A DNA stretch of 64,000 nucleotides. Source: Anaspis maculata. Taxonomy: Eukaryota; Arthropoda; Insecta; Coleoptera; Scraptiidae. The stretch is taken from NCBI GenBank assembly GCA_949128115.1, contig OX421967.1:25436635-25500634 (forward strand), written 5' to 3'. Below, piece after piece: positions 44,471-55,443 of this stretch (position 1 is its first letter; each line of letters starts with the position of its first letter). The notes below the pieces were generated by a model, which was not told where the DNA came from, did no database searches, and saw only the letters and a list, made by a program, of their open reading frames with translations. The translations under genes were made by a program, and so were the position numbers.

Positions 44471-47400
44471 ATGTCGGAAAGGCCGAAAATGGAAAAAGGG
44501 AAGAAGATAATGTTGCCGCCTGATCCGCAGTATCGTTTGGGGGAGAAGAATCCAATGGGACACATCCACAGCATTTGCTTTCCGACCAACAATGCAAGCT
44601 ACACATCCAGGCTGCTGGCAGCCAACGAGGCTGGTACTGTCTACTTTTGGGATTTGGAGGTAAGTAGGTATCTACCTGTTATCAAAAATCAACGAAATGT
44701 TCATTTGGAGTTGGCTTTGCTGTTGAAATATTAGGTCTTCCAGCCGATCTAGTCGCTCAGTTGATGCAGATTTTGTTTCCAAAGCCAACTCCAAATAATT
44801 ATTAGAACTTTGATAATTAGGTACTTTCGTGGTTAAGAAATTGTCAAACAGTTGGGCGACTGTAAACATGGTAATGATAACTTAGGTATTGCCACAGAGT
44901 GGTATTGCTAAAAATGGTAAACAGCTGTGGTCACTTTGCAACTTTCAGAAATCAGCTTCTTGGTTAGCTCAGTTTTTCAAGTCTTCAAATGTTAATGGGT
45001 TTTTTATAATCATACTGAGCTTATAGGCTAAAATGCTATTTGTAAAATTATTTTACCCTGTACAGGTGCGGCAGGTCCGCTATTGTTGCAAATCAGCTTT
45101 TGTGACATTTCATTTTTAAATGGCACCCCCTGTATATTTCGCCTCCTTTTGGATTTATTTGGGGGAGTAGTTCCACCTGGCACGTAAGCCTCACTATTGG
45201 ACTTATTGTACCCCTCTCAGACCAGCCGGACCGAAAGCCGAACTCAACGAGCCACAATGTGGTGCGTGGATGTTTGATGGTCGGTCCATCCAATCACTGG
45301 AACCGAGAAGGGCTCGGTTGACCTGTACTCCGTCTTTGACCCTTAAACGCAGGTGCGGCTGTGATTAACTCGCCCCACGCCCTGCGCAGGTACAGGGTGT
45401 TCACGCGAGACGGATACCCCCATAAAAAGGTCCCCTTCATGATGATTAAAAAAAGTAAAAACTTTCCTGGAACAATTTTTTCCGTAGTTTCTGAATATGT
45501 CAATTATAATGGGGTACTTGCTAATGGAATAGATTCAGCTGGAAATACTTTTGATTGCTAGTATAAGTGATAAGGGGACTCTACTGAGAATTTCACAAAA
45601 ATCCCGTCGTTTTCTACAGAAAAAAACGAATTTGAAAAATCCTCCTAAAAGCTTCGCGCCAGGACAGGGATTTTGAGTGGGGTTGGTCTGACTGTGTGAC
45701 AATGGAATAATCAAGAATGTCAGGGATGTCACTGTGACACTGTCATTTTGAACATGCTATCGCAAAACCGGTTTCCTATCGAATTCTCTTACCATGAGCA
45801 TTTACACAATAAAGTCGAACAAGGTTTCGAAGAAACTGACTCCAGAAACTTCTTATAACACTGTCTCAGTCGAGATAATTTATTTCCAGGGGAAAATCTG
45901 GAGGATCACCAATAGCACAGAAATAAGGGGCTGAAAATGAACAGTGAGCTTTTATAGGTTCATCATTAGCATACAATTCCGGATAGGTAATACTTTAGAG
46001 CTACAAGAGATCCATGTGGGGAGGACGCGATGGATCTCCAAATAAAATGTGGGGAGCAGGAACACTGATGTCCGAAATGAAGCCGAGGGTCAGCCAGGTC
46101 AGAGCACGGGTGACAAACATGCGAAAGGCTTTTAGGTGGACAGCACTGAAGACTAAAGAAAGAGACGAGTTAGGTTGAACAAGAAATCAACAAAACGAGT
46201 AGGTACTTACCGCGTAGATCAAAGCCTCGATCAAAGCAGTCAAAGGCAAAAAAAGGGCACAGGAAGAAATTACGGTCGGCGGTTTGACGTTGTCAGTCAG
46301 ACTCAGATCTTGTTGTTTGAAAACGGCACCTTGGCGACGTTATATCATTGCCAACCCAACGAGGAAAAAGAGTCCTTCTATGTTCTATATCTAATATATT
46401 TGTGACGTCACAAATATATTTTTAAAACACGCATTGCGGCCGCAATTTTGGGAATTTAGGAAAAAGAAAAAATACGGGTACATTATTTTTAACCATACTA
46501 TCGATTAAGCCAATAAAAAAAATTAGGCAAGTACCCCATTGTCCATTTCATGCCGTATACTGGGTGTCGCATTTTTTTTGCCTTTTTCTGAAACACCCTG
46601 TATTTCATCATCACAATCAATGCATATTGTTATCCTGATTACAAAAATGCATGACACTTGAAAAAAAAATCTGTAAAAATATTGACAAATTCACAATGGC
46701 ATCTCTAAAAACATTTTATTTTAGAATGATGTATATGGCATGAAATGAACAATTGAAAATAAATAAATAAATGGATAAATAAATATTGTTTATTTATCTT
46801 GAGGTCGGTTTACAGCATGAGAAATGTCACAAAATATCACAGAAACATATCACAGAATGGGGTACTTGCCTATATTTTTTTTATTGGCTTAATCGATAAT
46901 ATGGTTGAAAATAATGTACCCGTATTTTTTCTTTTTCCTAAATTTCCAAAATTGTGGCCGCAATGCGTGTTTTAAAAATATATTTGTGACGTCACAAATA
47001 TATAAGATATAGAACATAGAAGGGCTCTTTTTCCTCGTTGGGTTGGCAATGATATAACGTCGTCAAGGTGCCGTTTCCAAACTTTGAAATCGTATCATCT
47101 CAAATCTGATTTGAGTCTGACTGACAACGTCAATCCGCCGACCGTAATTTCTTCCTGTGCCCTTTTTTTGCCTTTGACTGCTTTGATTGAGGCTTTGATC
47201 TACGCGATAAGTACCTACTCGTTTTGTTCATTCCTTGTTCAACCTAACTAGTCTCTTTCTTTAGTCTTCAGTGCTGTCCACCTAAAGGTGCATTCAGTCA
47301 GCTTATTTAGCCGCAAGTTTTAATTTTAGTCGCAAGCGCAGCGACGCCCATTGGCTCTTATGAACCAGCCTCCTCGGAACAGCCAATAAATGATGCAGCG

Positions 47401-50400
47401 CTTACGGCTAAAATTAAAATTGCGGCTAAATAAGCTGACTGAACGCACCTTAAAAGCCTTTAGCATGTTTGTCACCCGTGCTTTGACCTGGCTGACCCTC
47501 GGCTTCATTTCGGACATCAGTGTTTCTGCTCCCCACATTTCATTTGGAGATCCATCGCGTCCTCCCCACATGGATCGCTTGTAGCGCTAAAGTATTACCT
47601 ATCCGGAATTGTATGCTAATGATGAACCTATAAAAGCTCACTGTTCATTTTCAGCCTCTTATTTCTGTGCTATTGGTGATCCTCCAGATTTTTCCCTGGA
47701 AATAAATTATCTCGACTGAGACAGTGTTATAAGAGGTTTCTGGAGTAAGTTTCTTCGAAACCTTGTTCGACTTTATTGTCTAAATGCTCATGGTAAAAGA
47801 ATTCGATAGGAAACCGGTTTTGCGATATCATGTTCAAAATGACAGTGTCACAGTGACATCCCTGACATTCTTGATTATTCCATTGTCACACAGTCAGACC
47901 AACCCCACTCAAAATCCCTGTCCTGGCGCGAAGCTTTTAGGAGGATTTTTCAAATTCGTTTTTTTCTGTGGAAAACGACGGGATTTTTGTAAAATTCTCA
48001 GTAGAGTCCCCTTATCACTTATACTAGCAATCAAAAGTATTTCCAGCTGAATCTATTCCATTGGCAAGTACCCCATTATACTTGACATATTATTGAAGAT
48101 ATATTATTGAAGATAATTCTAAAGAAGGACATCACATATAGTAGTGACAAACTCTTCAGGGAATATAAAATTTACAAAATAAAACAAATATACGCAGAAA
48201 AATTATTTACATACCAGACAAAGCAGCACAAGGCCGAAATAAGGGTCTACAAACATGACATAAGAGTAAAAGAAGAGATTGCTGTTCCTCGAGCACGAAA
48301 GACTTTAGGTCAGAGCCATTTCGGATATTCAGCGCCGAGACTATACAATAGGGTGCCAAAAACCATAAAAACTATGAAAAATCCTAAACAAAAACGAGCT
48401 GAATTGAAAAACTGGATTTTACATGAAGGCGACCCTCTTGAAAGTCAACTCTAGTCATTTTCCAGTCATTTTTAACCCGTGTGATATAATATTATTTTAG
48501 ATTTTACTCTATGATTTTACGAATGAGAAAATTGCTTTTTAACATGTTTTACTATACTGTTTTTAATCTGCTTCACTATTTTACTCTTTTTTTCATATAA
48601 ATGTTTTATCATTGTTACCGTCTGATTTTGAACCAACGTGAAGACACAAATGCACCTGCACACAAAGTTCCATTCAGAACTTTAAGTAGGGTTTACCATA
48701 TTTATGACCTTTTTGATATGGTTAGGATTGTTCTATTCGCTGTAAGTTGTTTAAAGGGAAATAAATTATTAGTGTATTGTATTGTATTGTATATCCAGAG
48801 ACCACGGAAAAAGTTATTCCAGGAAAGCTTTTTCTTTTTCGAATTATCGTGAAGGGAAAGTATTTCTGGGTGGGTATCCGTCTCGCGTGAACACCTTGTA
48901 CGTTCCTGACTTCGTCAGACTTCCTGACTACGCCGTCGGTTTTCTTCTACACATTACCGTACGGCTGGTTGCAGGCATGTTATACTCGAGGGGTTCGCCC
49001 AGGACCACTGAGGAGAAGTTTCAGCGGGCTTAGAATCAGATGAGACCCGTCAGTGGCTCGCCCACTGCCACTACCTACCGACCGTCTTCCATTCCAACTT
49101 TTGGCCGCGCTGAGCGTTGCTGCAGTCGAGTTATCACTCGCCGGTGTACTACACGCGCTATGCCTTCCTTGGGTCGCCCCCTTTTCGTCCCCCAACTTCT
49201 ACGCCACTGGCGATTTCCCAAAATTGATATTTTTTAATTCTGTGTCATTCGCTTATAAGAAGTTTCCATTGCAAAATTAAAATTTTGGTTAGATGCTAAC
49301 GTTTGAAAACCACCTATAGATTCTTAAATACATACCGATTTGAAATTTATAATTTTGAAAAATTGACGGTCTTCTGGCTGAAGTACAGGGTGTTCACGTA
49401 TAAATTATACCCCCTTGTGAAGACTTCCCCTTGAACGTAATTTTAAAAAGAAAAGATGATTTTTACATGATTTTTTTCTTAGGTTCCGAATCTGTCCACT
49501 GAAATTTTCTATGTATCGCTTACAGGGTGAAACATCGAAAATTTTTCTCAAATTGGGCACCCTGTATTTTAATATGGGAATCGATTCCTCTTTTTATCCT
49601 GATTATAAATATAAATCACACTTGATAGGTTGATTGAAAAAAAAATGTGAAAATTGGTTTTTTTAAGTTTGAAAAATAGCAAATTTTGAAAAATTTCGAA
49701 TTTTTTTTGAGCTTGTTGAGTTTGGTGAAAGTTTCAAACTATAATCATTATACAAAAATTATATAACATATTATAACTTTCATCAATTTTTTTTACAAGT
49801 ATTGCGCTAAATCATTTATCAAGTGTGATTTATATTTATGATCAGGATGAAAAGCGGAGTCGATTCCCATATTAAAATACCGGGTGTCCAATTTGAAAAA
49901 AAAATCGATGTTGCCAATAAACCATATAAACTTTTTGTGGGCAGATTCGAAGTCAACGGAAAAAATCATATGAGAATCGTTTTTCATTTTTAAAATTATC
50001 TTTAAGGGAAAGTCTTCAGAGGGGGGTATAATTTGTACGTGAACACCCTGTAGCTTTCTTGGGCTTCTCAAGTCGGGAAAATGCAATATGATTTAGGTGT
50101 AAAATCGCGGATTTTCCTAAAATTGGCCTGTCAGATTCCGATTTTGTTTTCACGGTTGTTGAGATACATCTTCCAGCAATCTACTCGGTTGGCGAGATTT
50201 TTTGATATATTTCAATTACATTCGTTATAGGGTGGAATGTAAAGTATTGCAAAATTGTGCTCAGTTCAATAGATCCCCATTTTTGTGAACAATTTGTTTT
50301 TCAAATTCTAACGATATAATCATGAAGATGTTCTATTTCGAAACGGTTTTTGAATTCTTCAGATCAGAAGTCCAACAATGATGACATGATTTTTTTTGTG

Positions 50401-52455
50401 AAAGTTGCATTTTAGTCATTTCGGATGGCAGTAAAATCGCATTTTTGATGATAAGAACCTGTAATTTCATGCTTGTTGCTTGGACTGTTGAAAACTGCTG
50501 CGCCCTCAGAAACCTCCGTTTTACTTTTCCGGTTCGCGTTATCGTCTGAAAAGGAGAATATTGTGAACGCGCAAAAAATTTGTTCCTGGATTTCGAAGAA
50601 TAACTCTTTTTTAAGGTCCATCTAATCGATTTATTCAGACCATTTCCAGATCAAAGTTGGTCTGTCTGCCTGTCTGTGTGTCTAACTCTGTGTAATCGTC
50701 CATGATAACTCCCAAACGGTACATCCAATTGAGCTGAAATTTGGTATGCAGCGTCTAATGAACTTATGTGATTTTGGTTGAAATCCACCATTAGAGGGCG
50801 CACTTATCTCTAATCGTATCACCTTTCAACCTTTGAACCCTTTCACAATCAGACTTCTTCCTTGACATGGACCTGTACAGCCTCTACTTAAACTGGACTT
50901 ATAAAACCGTTTATTGCCATGACTCCAGTGGGAGGTCGACATGTTCGTTATCACTAGGGACTTTCATTTTGCACAATTAATCCTGACCGTCCTGAAATAA
51001 TAGCATGGCGGTATGATATGAGTGTAAAGTTTAGATTAGGTTGTCAAAATGACATTTTTGCTATTACTGCAGAGGCAGGGCCGTTTCCTTACGTTCGTTT
51101 GCAGCACTTACCATCTACATAATATGTTCATTATTCATAGGTTTCGGTTATTCGATAACAAAGACGCTGTTCCGTGCCAAAAATCGTTAACTAGAATGTT
51201 TTGAGCACAGACACTCGATTCTTTTGCTATTGGAAGTTTGGCTTCTTGCTTGCCTGTTCCAATTTGGCTTGCAACCACCGTCCGCTCCTGTTTTTTTAGC
51301 GCACTTCTCCAAACGGGAAGGCGCTTTTGTCCTTGCTTTGTCCGTCCGTCCGTCCGTCCGTCACAGCATCTAGTCCTAGACGAAAAGGTTTTTGCGAAAA
51401 AATTTTACTCCATTGGGTAGCTCATGACCTTGTATCCCGAACCAAGAAAAATCTTGACGAAATAATAATAAACAATGACAATAATAACAATTTAGTGTGA
51501 CGCGGCATCGCCGTTGAATGCTGTATTTCAAAAGCCGGCCTGATCTCGAAAGTTATCACATGCGAGGAAGTACCCGATCTTATCATTTTACCATAATACA
51601 TATGCGAAGTTATATTTAGAGGATGATTTGAACTTTATTTTAATGAAAATTTCACATCGGTGCGAGGTGCCGATTAGAAGTTATTAATTTTTGAACATGA
51701 CTCCGAAACTACGGCTCGGCCGCAAATGATTTATTCGTTGCTTGCTGGTGCTTGATATCCTTTCCTCCGAACAAAACGAAATTCAATACAGAAAATATTT
51801 CAACTCGAATGGGTAGCTCATGGCCTTGGTACGCGAATCAAGAAAAATTTTGCCGAAATAATCATGAACAATTACAAAAATAACATTTTGGTGTAGGGCG
51901 GCCTCGCCGATCAAGTGCTGGCATTCGCGGTAAGATGTAGAAAGTTGCGATATGCAGGCAACTACAATTTCTTAATGAAATACATCACTGCATGTACGGC
52001 ATTATATTTAGAGAACAATTTGAACTTTCTTTTGACAAAAACCCCACTTCGATCCGACCGTTATGCGTTAGGTCAGGTCAGGTCATCGATTTTATCGATT
52101 TATCGTTATCGTTATCGATTTTTGAAAACGGCCGCAAAGCCACGGCTCGGCGCATATTACACGACCCTACAAATTTAAAATCAGACGTGCCGAAATAGTA
52201 ATTGAACATTTTGAAATAGCCAATACTAGGTACCTGAAGGATAATGGCACTCAAATTACGAAACATGTTCGCTCAATAACAAAAAAAAAAGTAGGTATCA
52301 CTAAAAATCATGTGACAAGGCTCCCATTTTTTCGGTTTTTCGATAAAAAAGAAATGTTCCAATTCAAAAGTGAACCCGATATTCGTGTTCAGGAGGTCGA
52401 AATCAGTTAGAGAACATTTTTTTATATAAGTAACAGAATGACGCTTATGTGGCCG

Positions 52456-52510
<55 letters not shown>

Positions 52511-53331
52511 CGAGTCCGTGCAGAAATTAAGACGCTGTACTCCTTCTCGAGAATTGAAACAAGAGTCTTGGAACTTTTTTCCGATTAATAGCTGATGTCC
52601 CCAAGGGTGGCCAATGGGCACTATTTTTGTTATCCATACATCGTTATCATTATTCTCAAAAAACAGAGATCTCCTGTGCACTTCGATGAAGTTGAACTTC
52701 TCCTCGGGAAATAAAGCTACAGCCGTTGAAGATTGAACTTTATCCGGTGGATAGCTTAGGTCCTCAAGGACCAAATAGGCAGGTTGGCTTTCATAATTCG
52801 GCCGCCATCTTGGCTGCCATATTGAAATTTCTTATTAGTGGAACGATTGTCATGAAACTTGAAACTCACCCTTGTCTAGTACGATCATTCTTATTTTCAA
52901 GCCAAATTTTATGATTGCCCCACCATCTTGGCCGCCATATTGAAATCTCTTATAAGTGGAAAGATTTTCATGAAACTTGAGAGTTACGCTTGTCTCGTAC
53001 GATCATTCCTATTTTCAAGCTGAGTTTCATAATTGTGCCGCCATCTTGGCCGCCATATTGGCCGCCATATTGAAATCTCTTGTTAGTGGAACGATTTTCA
53101 TGAAACTTGGAACTTACCCTTGTCTAGTACGATCATTTTGATTTTCAAGCCGAATTTCATGATTCTGTCGATATTTTGGCCGCCATATTGCAATTTTTTC
53201 GGTTTTTCGATAAAAAAGAATTGTTCCGATTCAAAAATAAACCTGATATTCGTGTTCAGGAGGTCGAAATCAGTTGGAAAACATTCTTTTATAAGTAACA
53301 GAATGACGCTTATGTGGCCGGTTCGTCTGTG

Positions 53332-53363
<32 letters not shown>

Positions 53364-55182
53364 GTTCGTGTAGAAACTAGGATGCTGTACTCGTTCTCGA
53401 GAATTGAAGCAATAGCCTTGGAACTTTTTCCGATGGATAGCTGATGTCCCCAAGGGTGGCCAATGAGCACTATTTTTGTTATCCATACATCGTTATCATT
53501 CTGATTTTCAAGCCGAATTTCATTATTCTGCCGAAATTTTGGCCGCCATATTGAAATTGTTTGCCCAAATAACGGTAGAGTAGAACCCTAGTTACTTAAC
53601 ATCTTGCGTTCACTAATCCTTCAAAAAAGGAAGTGCGCTACTGAGCCTCATGCCCATGAGGCATATTCGCTTGTTTTTTGTTGGTATTCTACAATGAAAT
53701 AGTACGATCAGGGTCGATGATTGATTGACTGGCACACTTACCTATAACAAGAAACACTCTCAAGGCCCGAGTATAAACACACCAATTTCGAATTTGACAC
53801 AAACCCAAAAACTGCGACGTACAAATCGTCAAAATGTTATTTTTCTGGTGAAGAGCAGACAGATCGCGATTGCGGTGATTTCGAAGCAACCTGTCGGAGC
53901 TGAAATGACAGAACAGCGACTCTCAAACTGTCTCAAATCTTCAAGACCGTTTTAACTTTCGATGAGGTCTTCGACACGAAACTGATGGCTACTTTCGAGG
54001 TAAAAAACATATTATTGCTAACGGAATCTTTCATTTATGAAAAGTATTATGTCGATAAATATCAATAGTACAACATTTTTTGATGGACTTATTTTATTTT
54101 CCATAATATTTTGAGAACTTCTGTTATGATAACGAACATGGTAGACGCTCCTATGGCGTCATTTACTGTTCGGCCTCGTACCGCGATCAGCAGTCCGTTT
54201 TAAATACAGGTCCATGTTCCTGGGTTCAGTTTCAATCATTATTTCAATTGACCAGACCTCACTTACTGATAGATTGTGATTGGTGGCGTATTAAGTGGCA
54301 ACCCATCTGTAGCCAGCGGTCAGTTGTTTTCCACTCCACTTTGGCTCAGTTAGAAGGTCGTCAAAAGGTTTTCTTTTTGCATTTCAGTCCCATCGCCTGC
54401 AACACCAGCAATCCATGGGTGAGTCAATCCAAGCCATCCATTCCATCAACGACAACATCATAACGCAAGAGAAAAGCGGATCGATCAAGCTGTGGACCGT
54501 CCAGAACAACTCGAACTACCAACTGACGCACCAGTACGCCTGCAGCGGCGGCTTTTGCCGTTCCATCTTGCTCGAAAACGAAAAACTGCTCGTGCCCCAG
54601 GAAAACAGCACCGTCGACATCGTCGACGTCAACGACATGACCAAGGTCAATCGCTTCAAGCCGCACATCGAATCGCTCGGTTTTCTAATGTCGCTGCAGA
54701 AATTCGACCTGAAAGGCGTGCCGCTAGTCATGGGCGGCTACGAGAGTGGCGACGTCATCGTCTGGGACTACTTTTCGGGCGAGATCCGCGGCCACATCAA
54801 ACTGCGGGAGTGCATCACGTCGCTAGCCTTCGATCCGGTCACCTCCCGAGGAATTTGCGGCAACGCCTCCAACACCCTGCAGATTTTCACCATCAACCGC
54901 GAGTTCCAAATCACGCTCAATTGCGAAATTTGCATCGTCAACGCCGGCTGCAACGTTGTCAAGCTGCGCCAGGACAGGAAGATTTTCGTCAGCGGCGGTT
55001 TCGACGGCTACCTAAGGTTCTACTCGTGGAAGACGCTCCGGCATTTGGTGTACATCAACGAACACAAAGGCCCAGTGACCGACATCCAGTTCTCGCCAAA
55101 ACGGGTCCAGTTCTGGGATGCTTTCATAACGGCCGCCAGCAGCACCGACGGCACCATAAGCCTGTGGGACCTCTACAATTGA
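44471..55182 (+). CDS. GNB1L: GNB1L, G protein beta subunit-like WD40 protein (two coding exons)
   Basis: A WD40 propeller protein. Its human counterpart helps fold or stabilise PIKK kinases with the TTT/HSP90 machinery; that role is from the family and cannot be seen here. Coding exons are 44471-44659 (63 codons, donor GAG then GTAAGT) and 54388-55182 (acceptor TTGCATTTCAG), both phase 0. They join to 327 aa, the same length as I recall for human GNB1L. WD-type ends visible are YFWDLE (residues 58-63), IKLWTV (ending 100), DVIVWDY and the C-terminal ISLWDLYN. PPDPQYRL near the start matches the family N-terminus. Exon 2 is markedly GC-rich against its surroundings. No AATAAA is visible before the assembly gap 62 bp after the stop. 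Confidence 0.93.
46001..46120 (-). other. 39-codon ORF, copy L
   Basis: Same length and frame as the ORF in copy R; differs by Ser to Pro, Ser to Leu and Arg to Leu changes. The small number of changes could reflect recent duplication rather than selection. Confidence 0.35.
46393..46420. repeat. 28 bp perfect palindrome centred on TGACGTCA (copy L)
   Basis: AATATATTTGTGAC and its exact complement GTCACAAATATATT. Copy R keeps 26 bp of it at 46978-47003. TGACGTCA is the CRE/ATF binding consensus. Confidence 0.9.
46978..47003. repeat. 26 bp perfect palindrome centred on TGACGTCA (copy R)
   Basis: Counterpart of 46393-46420. Confidence 0.9.
47286..47450. mobile_element. 165 bp MITE, AGGTGCATTCAGTCAGC ends, TSD TAA
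   Basis: Left AGGTGCATTCAGTCAGCTTA, right TAAGCTGACTGAACGCACCT, flanked by TAA at 47283-47285 and 47451-47453. Copy L has the uninterrupted site CCTAAAAGCC (on its minus strand). A 3 bp TWA duplication fits PIF/Harbinger-type mobilisation. Confidence 0.93.
47465..47584 (+). other. 39-codon ORF conserved in both GGGGTACTTGC copies (copy R)
   Basis: Starts MFVTRALTWLTLGFISDISV and ends PPHMDRL. Copy L has the same frame open at 46120-46001 on the minus strand, with three substitutions and no indel. The first 20 residues are hydrophobic. I recognise no family. Confidence 0.4.
48085..48790 (+). pseudogene. 3' end of a non-LTR retrotransposon
   Basis: The frame 48107-48454 includes HKAEIRVYKHDIRVKEEIAV, KTLGQSHFGYSAPRLYNRVP and KRAELKNWILHEGDP, a typical LINE polymerase C-terminus. 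The tail ends in TATTG pentamers (48774-48791), as LINE 3' ends often do. The 5' part is absent, consistent with 5' truncation. Confidence 0.8.
49384..50052. mobile_element. Foldback element, TACAGGGTGTTCACGTA ends, 669 bp
   Basis: Right end TACGTGAACACCCTGTA. The arms share a TTATACCCCC word and its complement near the ends. It belongs to the same end-family as 45391-48900. Confidence 0.85.
50590..50870 (+). repeat. Short relative of repeat R2
   Basis: CAGACCATTTCCAGATCAAA, a TCTG tract and CATGATAACTCCCAAACGG are in the same order as R2, but diverged. Confidence 0.55.
51339..51362 (+). repeat. GTCC microsatellite
   Basis: About six GTCC units, next to a word pattern like that beside the TCTG tracts. 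Confidence 0.85.
51415..51920 (+). repeat. Direct duplication around GGGTAGCTCATG
   Basis: 51415-51530 and 51808-51920 match (GGGTAGCTCATGACCTTG / GGGTAGCTCATGGCCTTGG, then CAAGAAAAAT...CCGAAATAA). Diverged, no coding content. Confidence 0.65.
52330..52570 (+). repeat. TCTG-bearing repeat, copy 1
   Basis: TTTTTCGGTTTTTCGATAAA, then GGAGGTCGAAATCAGTT, then a TCTG microsatellite (52459-52509). It matches 53190-53440. Confidence 0.8.
52795..53190 (+). repeat. Tandem repeat, period about 120 bp, about 3.3 units
   Basis: Units start GCCGCCATCTTGGCCGCCAT or a close variant at 52801, 52919 and 53038, with a partial unit near 53165. Each contains ATGAAACTTG and GTACGATCATT. Confidence 0.88.
53190..53440 (+). 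repeat. TCTG-bearing repeat, copy 2
   Basis: A direct repeat of 52330-52570; microsatellite at 53333-53362. A further diverged piece continues to about 53560. Confidence 0.8.
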
Positions 55183-55243
55183 CGGTAATCTATTTTCTAG
55201 GTTAATTTTTTTGGTTTTAGATCACTGATAAATCATTTGAACC

Positions 55244-55443
55244 NNNNNNNNNNNNNNNNNNNNNNNNNNNNNNNNNNNNNNNNNNNNNNNNNNNNNNNNN
55301 NNNNNNNNNNNNNNNNNNNNNNNNNNNNNNNNNNNNNNNNNNNNNNNNNNNNNNNNNNNNNNNNNNNNNNNNNNNNNNNNNNNNNNNNNNNNNNNNNNNN
55401 NNNNNNNNNNNNNNNNNNNNNNNNNNNNNNNNNNNNNNNNNNN
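55244..55443. other. Assembly gap (200 N)
   Basis: A run of exactly 200 N, which looks like a placeholder length. It begins 62 bp after the GNB1L stop, and the right edge sits inside a LINE reverse transcriptase fragment. Confidence 0.99.

Larger units (their letters stand above)
45511..46537 (-). mobile_element. GGGGTACTTGC element, copy L (1027 bp)
   Basis: Ends GGGGTACTTGC / GCAAGTACCCC, with AT on each side. It contains AATAAA, TATAAAAG and a 39-codon ORF, in the orientation opposite to copy R. A repeat copy near 37487 lacks it and shows the joined site TATAATT. Confidence 0.85.
46859..48074 (+). mobile_element. GGGGTACTTGC element, copy R (1216 bp with a MITE)
   Basis: Inverted relative to copy L across a 321 bp spacer. 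Order on the plus strand: CRE palindrome, intron-like pyrimidine tract ending TCTTCAG, 39-codon ORF, TATAAAAG, AATAAA. It carries a 165 bp MITE absent from copy L. Confidence 0.85.
45391..48900. mobile_element. Outer foldback element, TACAGGGTGTTCACGCGAG ends, 3.5 kb with nested insertions
   Basis: Left TACAGGGTGTTCACGCGAGA, right TCTCGCGTGAACACCTTGTA. It encloses two inverted copies of the GGGGTACTTGC element and a LINE 3' fragment. Outer arm sequence resumes at 46541-46640 and 48789-48900. Confidence 0.82.
44660..54387 (+). other. GNB1L intron, 9.7 kb, packed with nested repeats
   Basis: A single GT-AG intron. It holds the nested foldback complex at 45391-48900, a second foldback at 49384-50052, duplicated segments at about 51415-51920, a microsatellite-bearing repeat present twice (about 52330-52570 and 53190-53440), and a 120 bp tandem repeat between them. 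The stretch 44660-45390 shows only a short inverted repeat near 44700-44800. Confidence 0.8.

Noticed and set aside
54492..55205. A 237-codon plus-strand frame overlapping GNB1L exon 2
   Set aside because: It reads an Arg/His/Gln-rich shadow product in another frame of a GC-rich exon. The 255-codon frame has WD40 motifs and correct splice phase.
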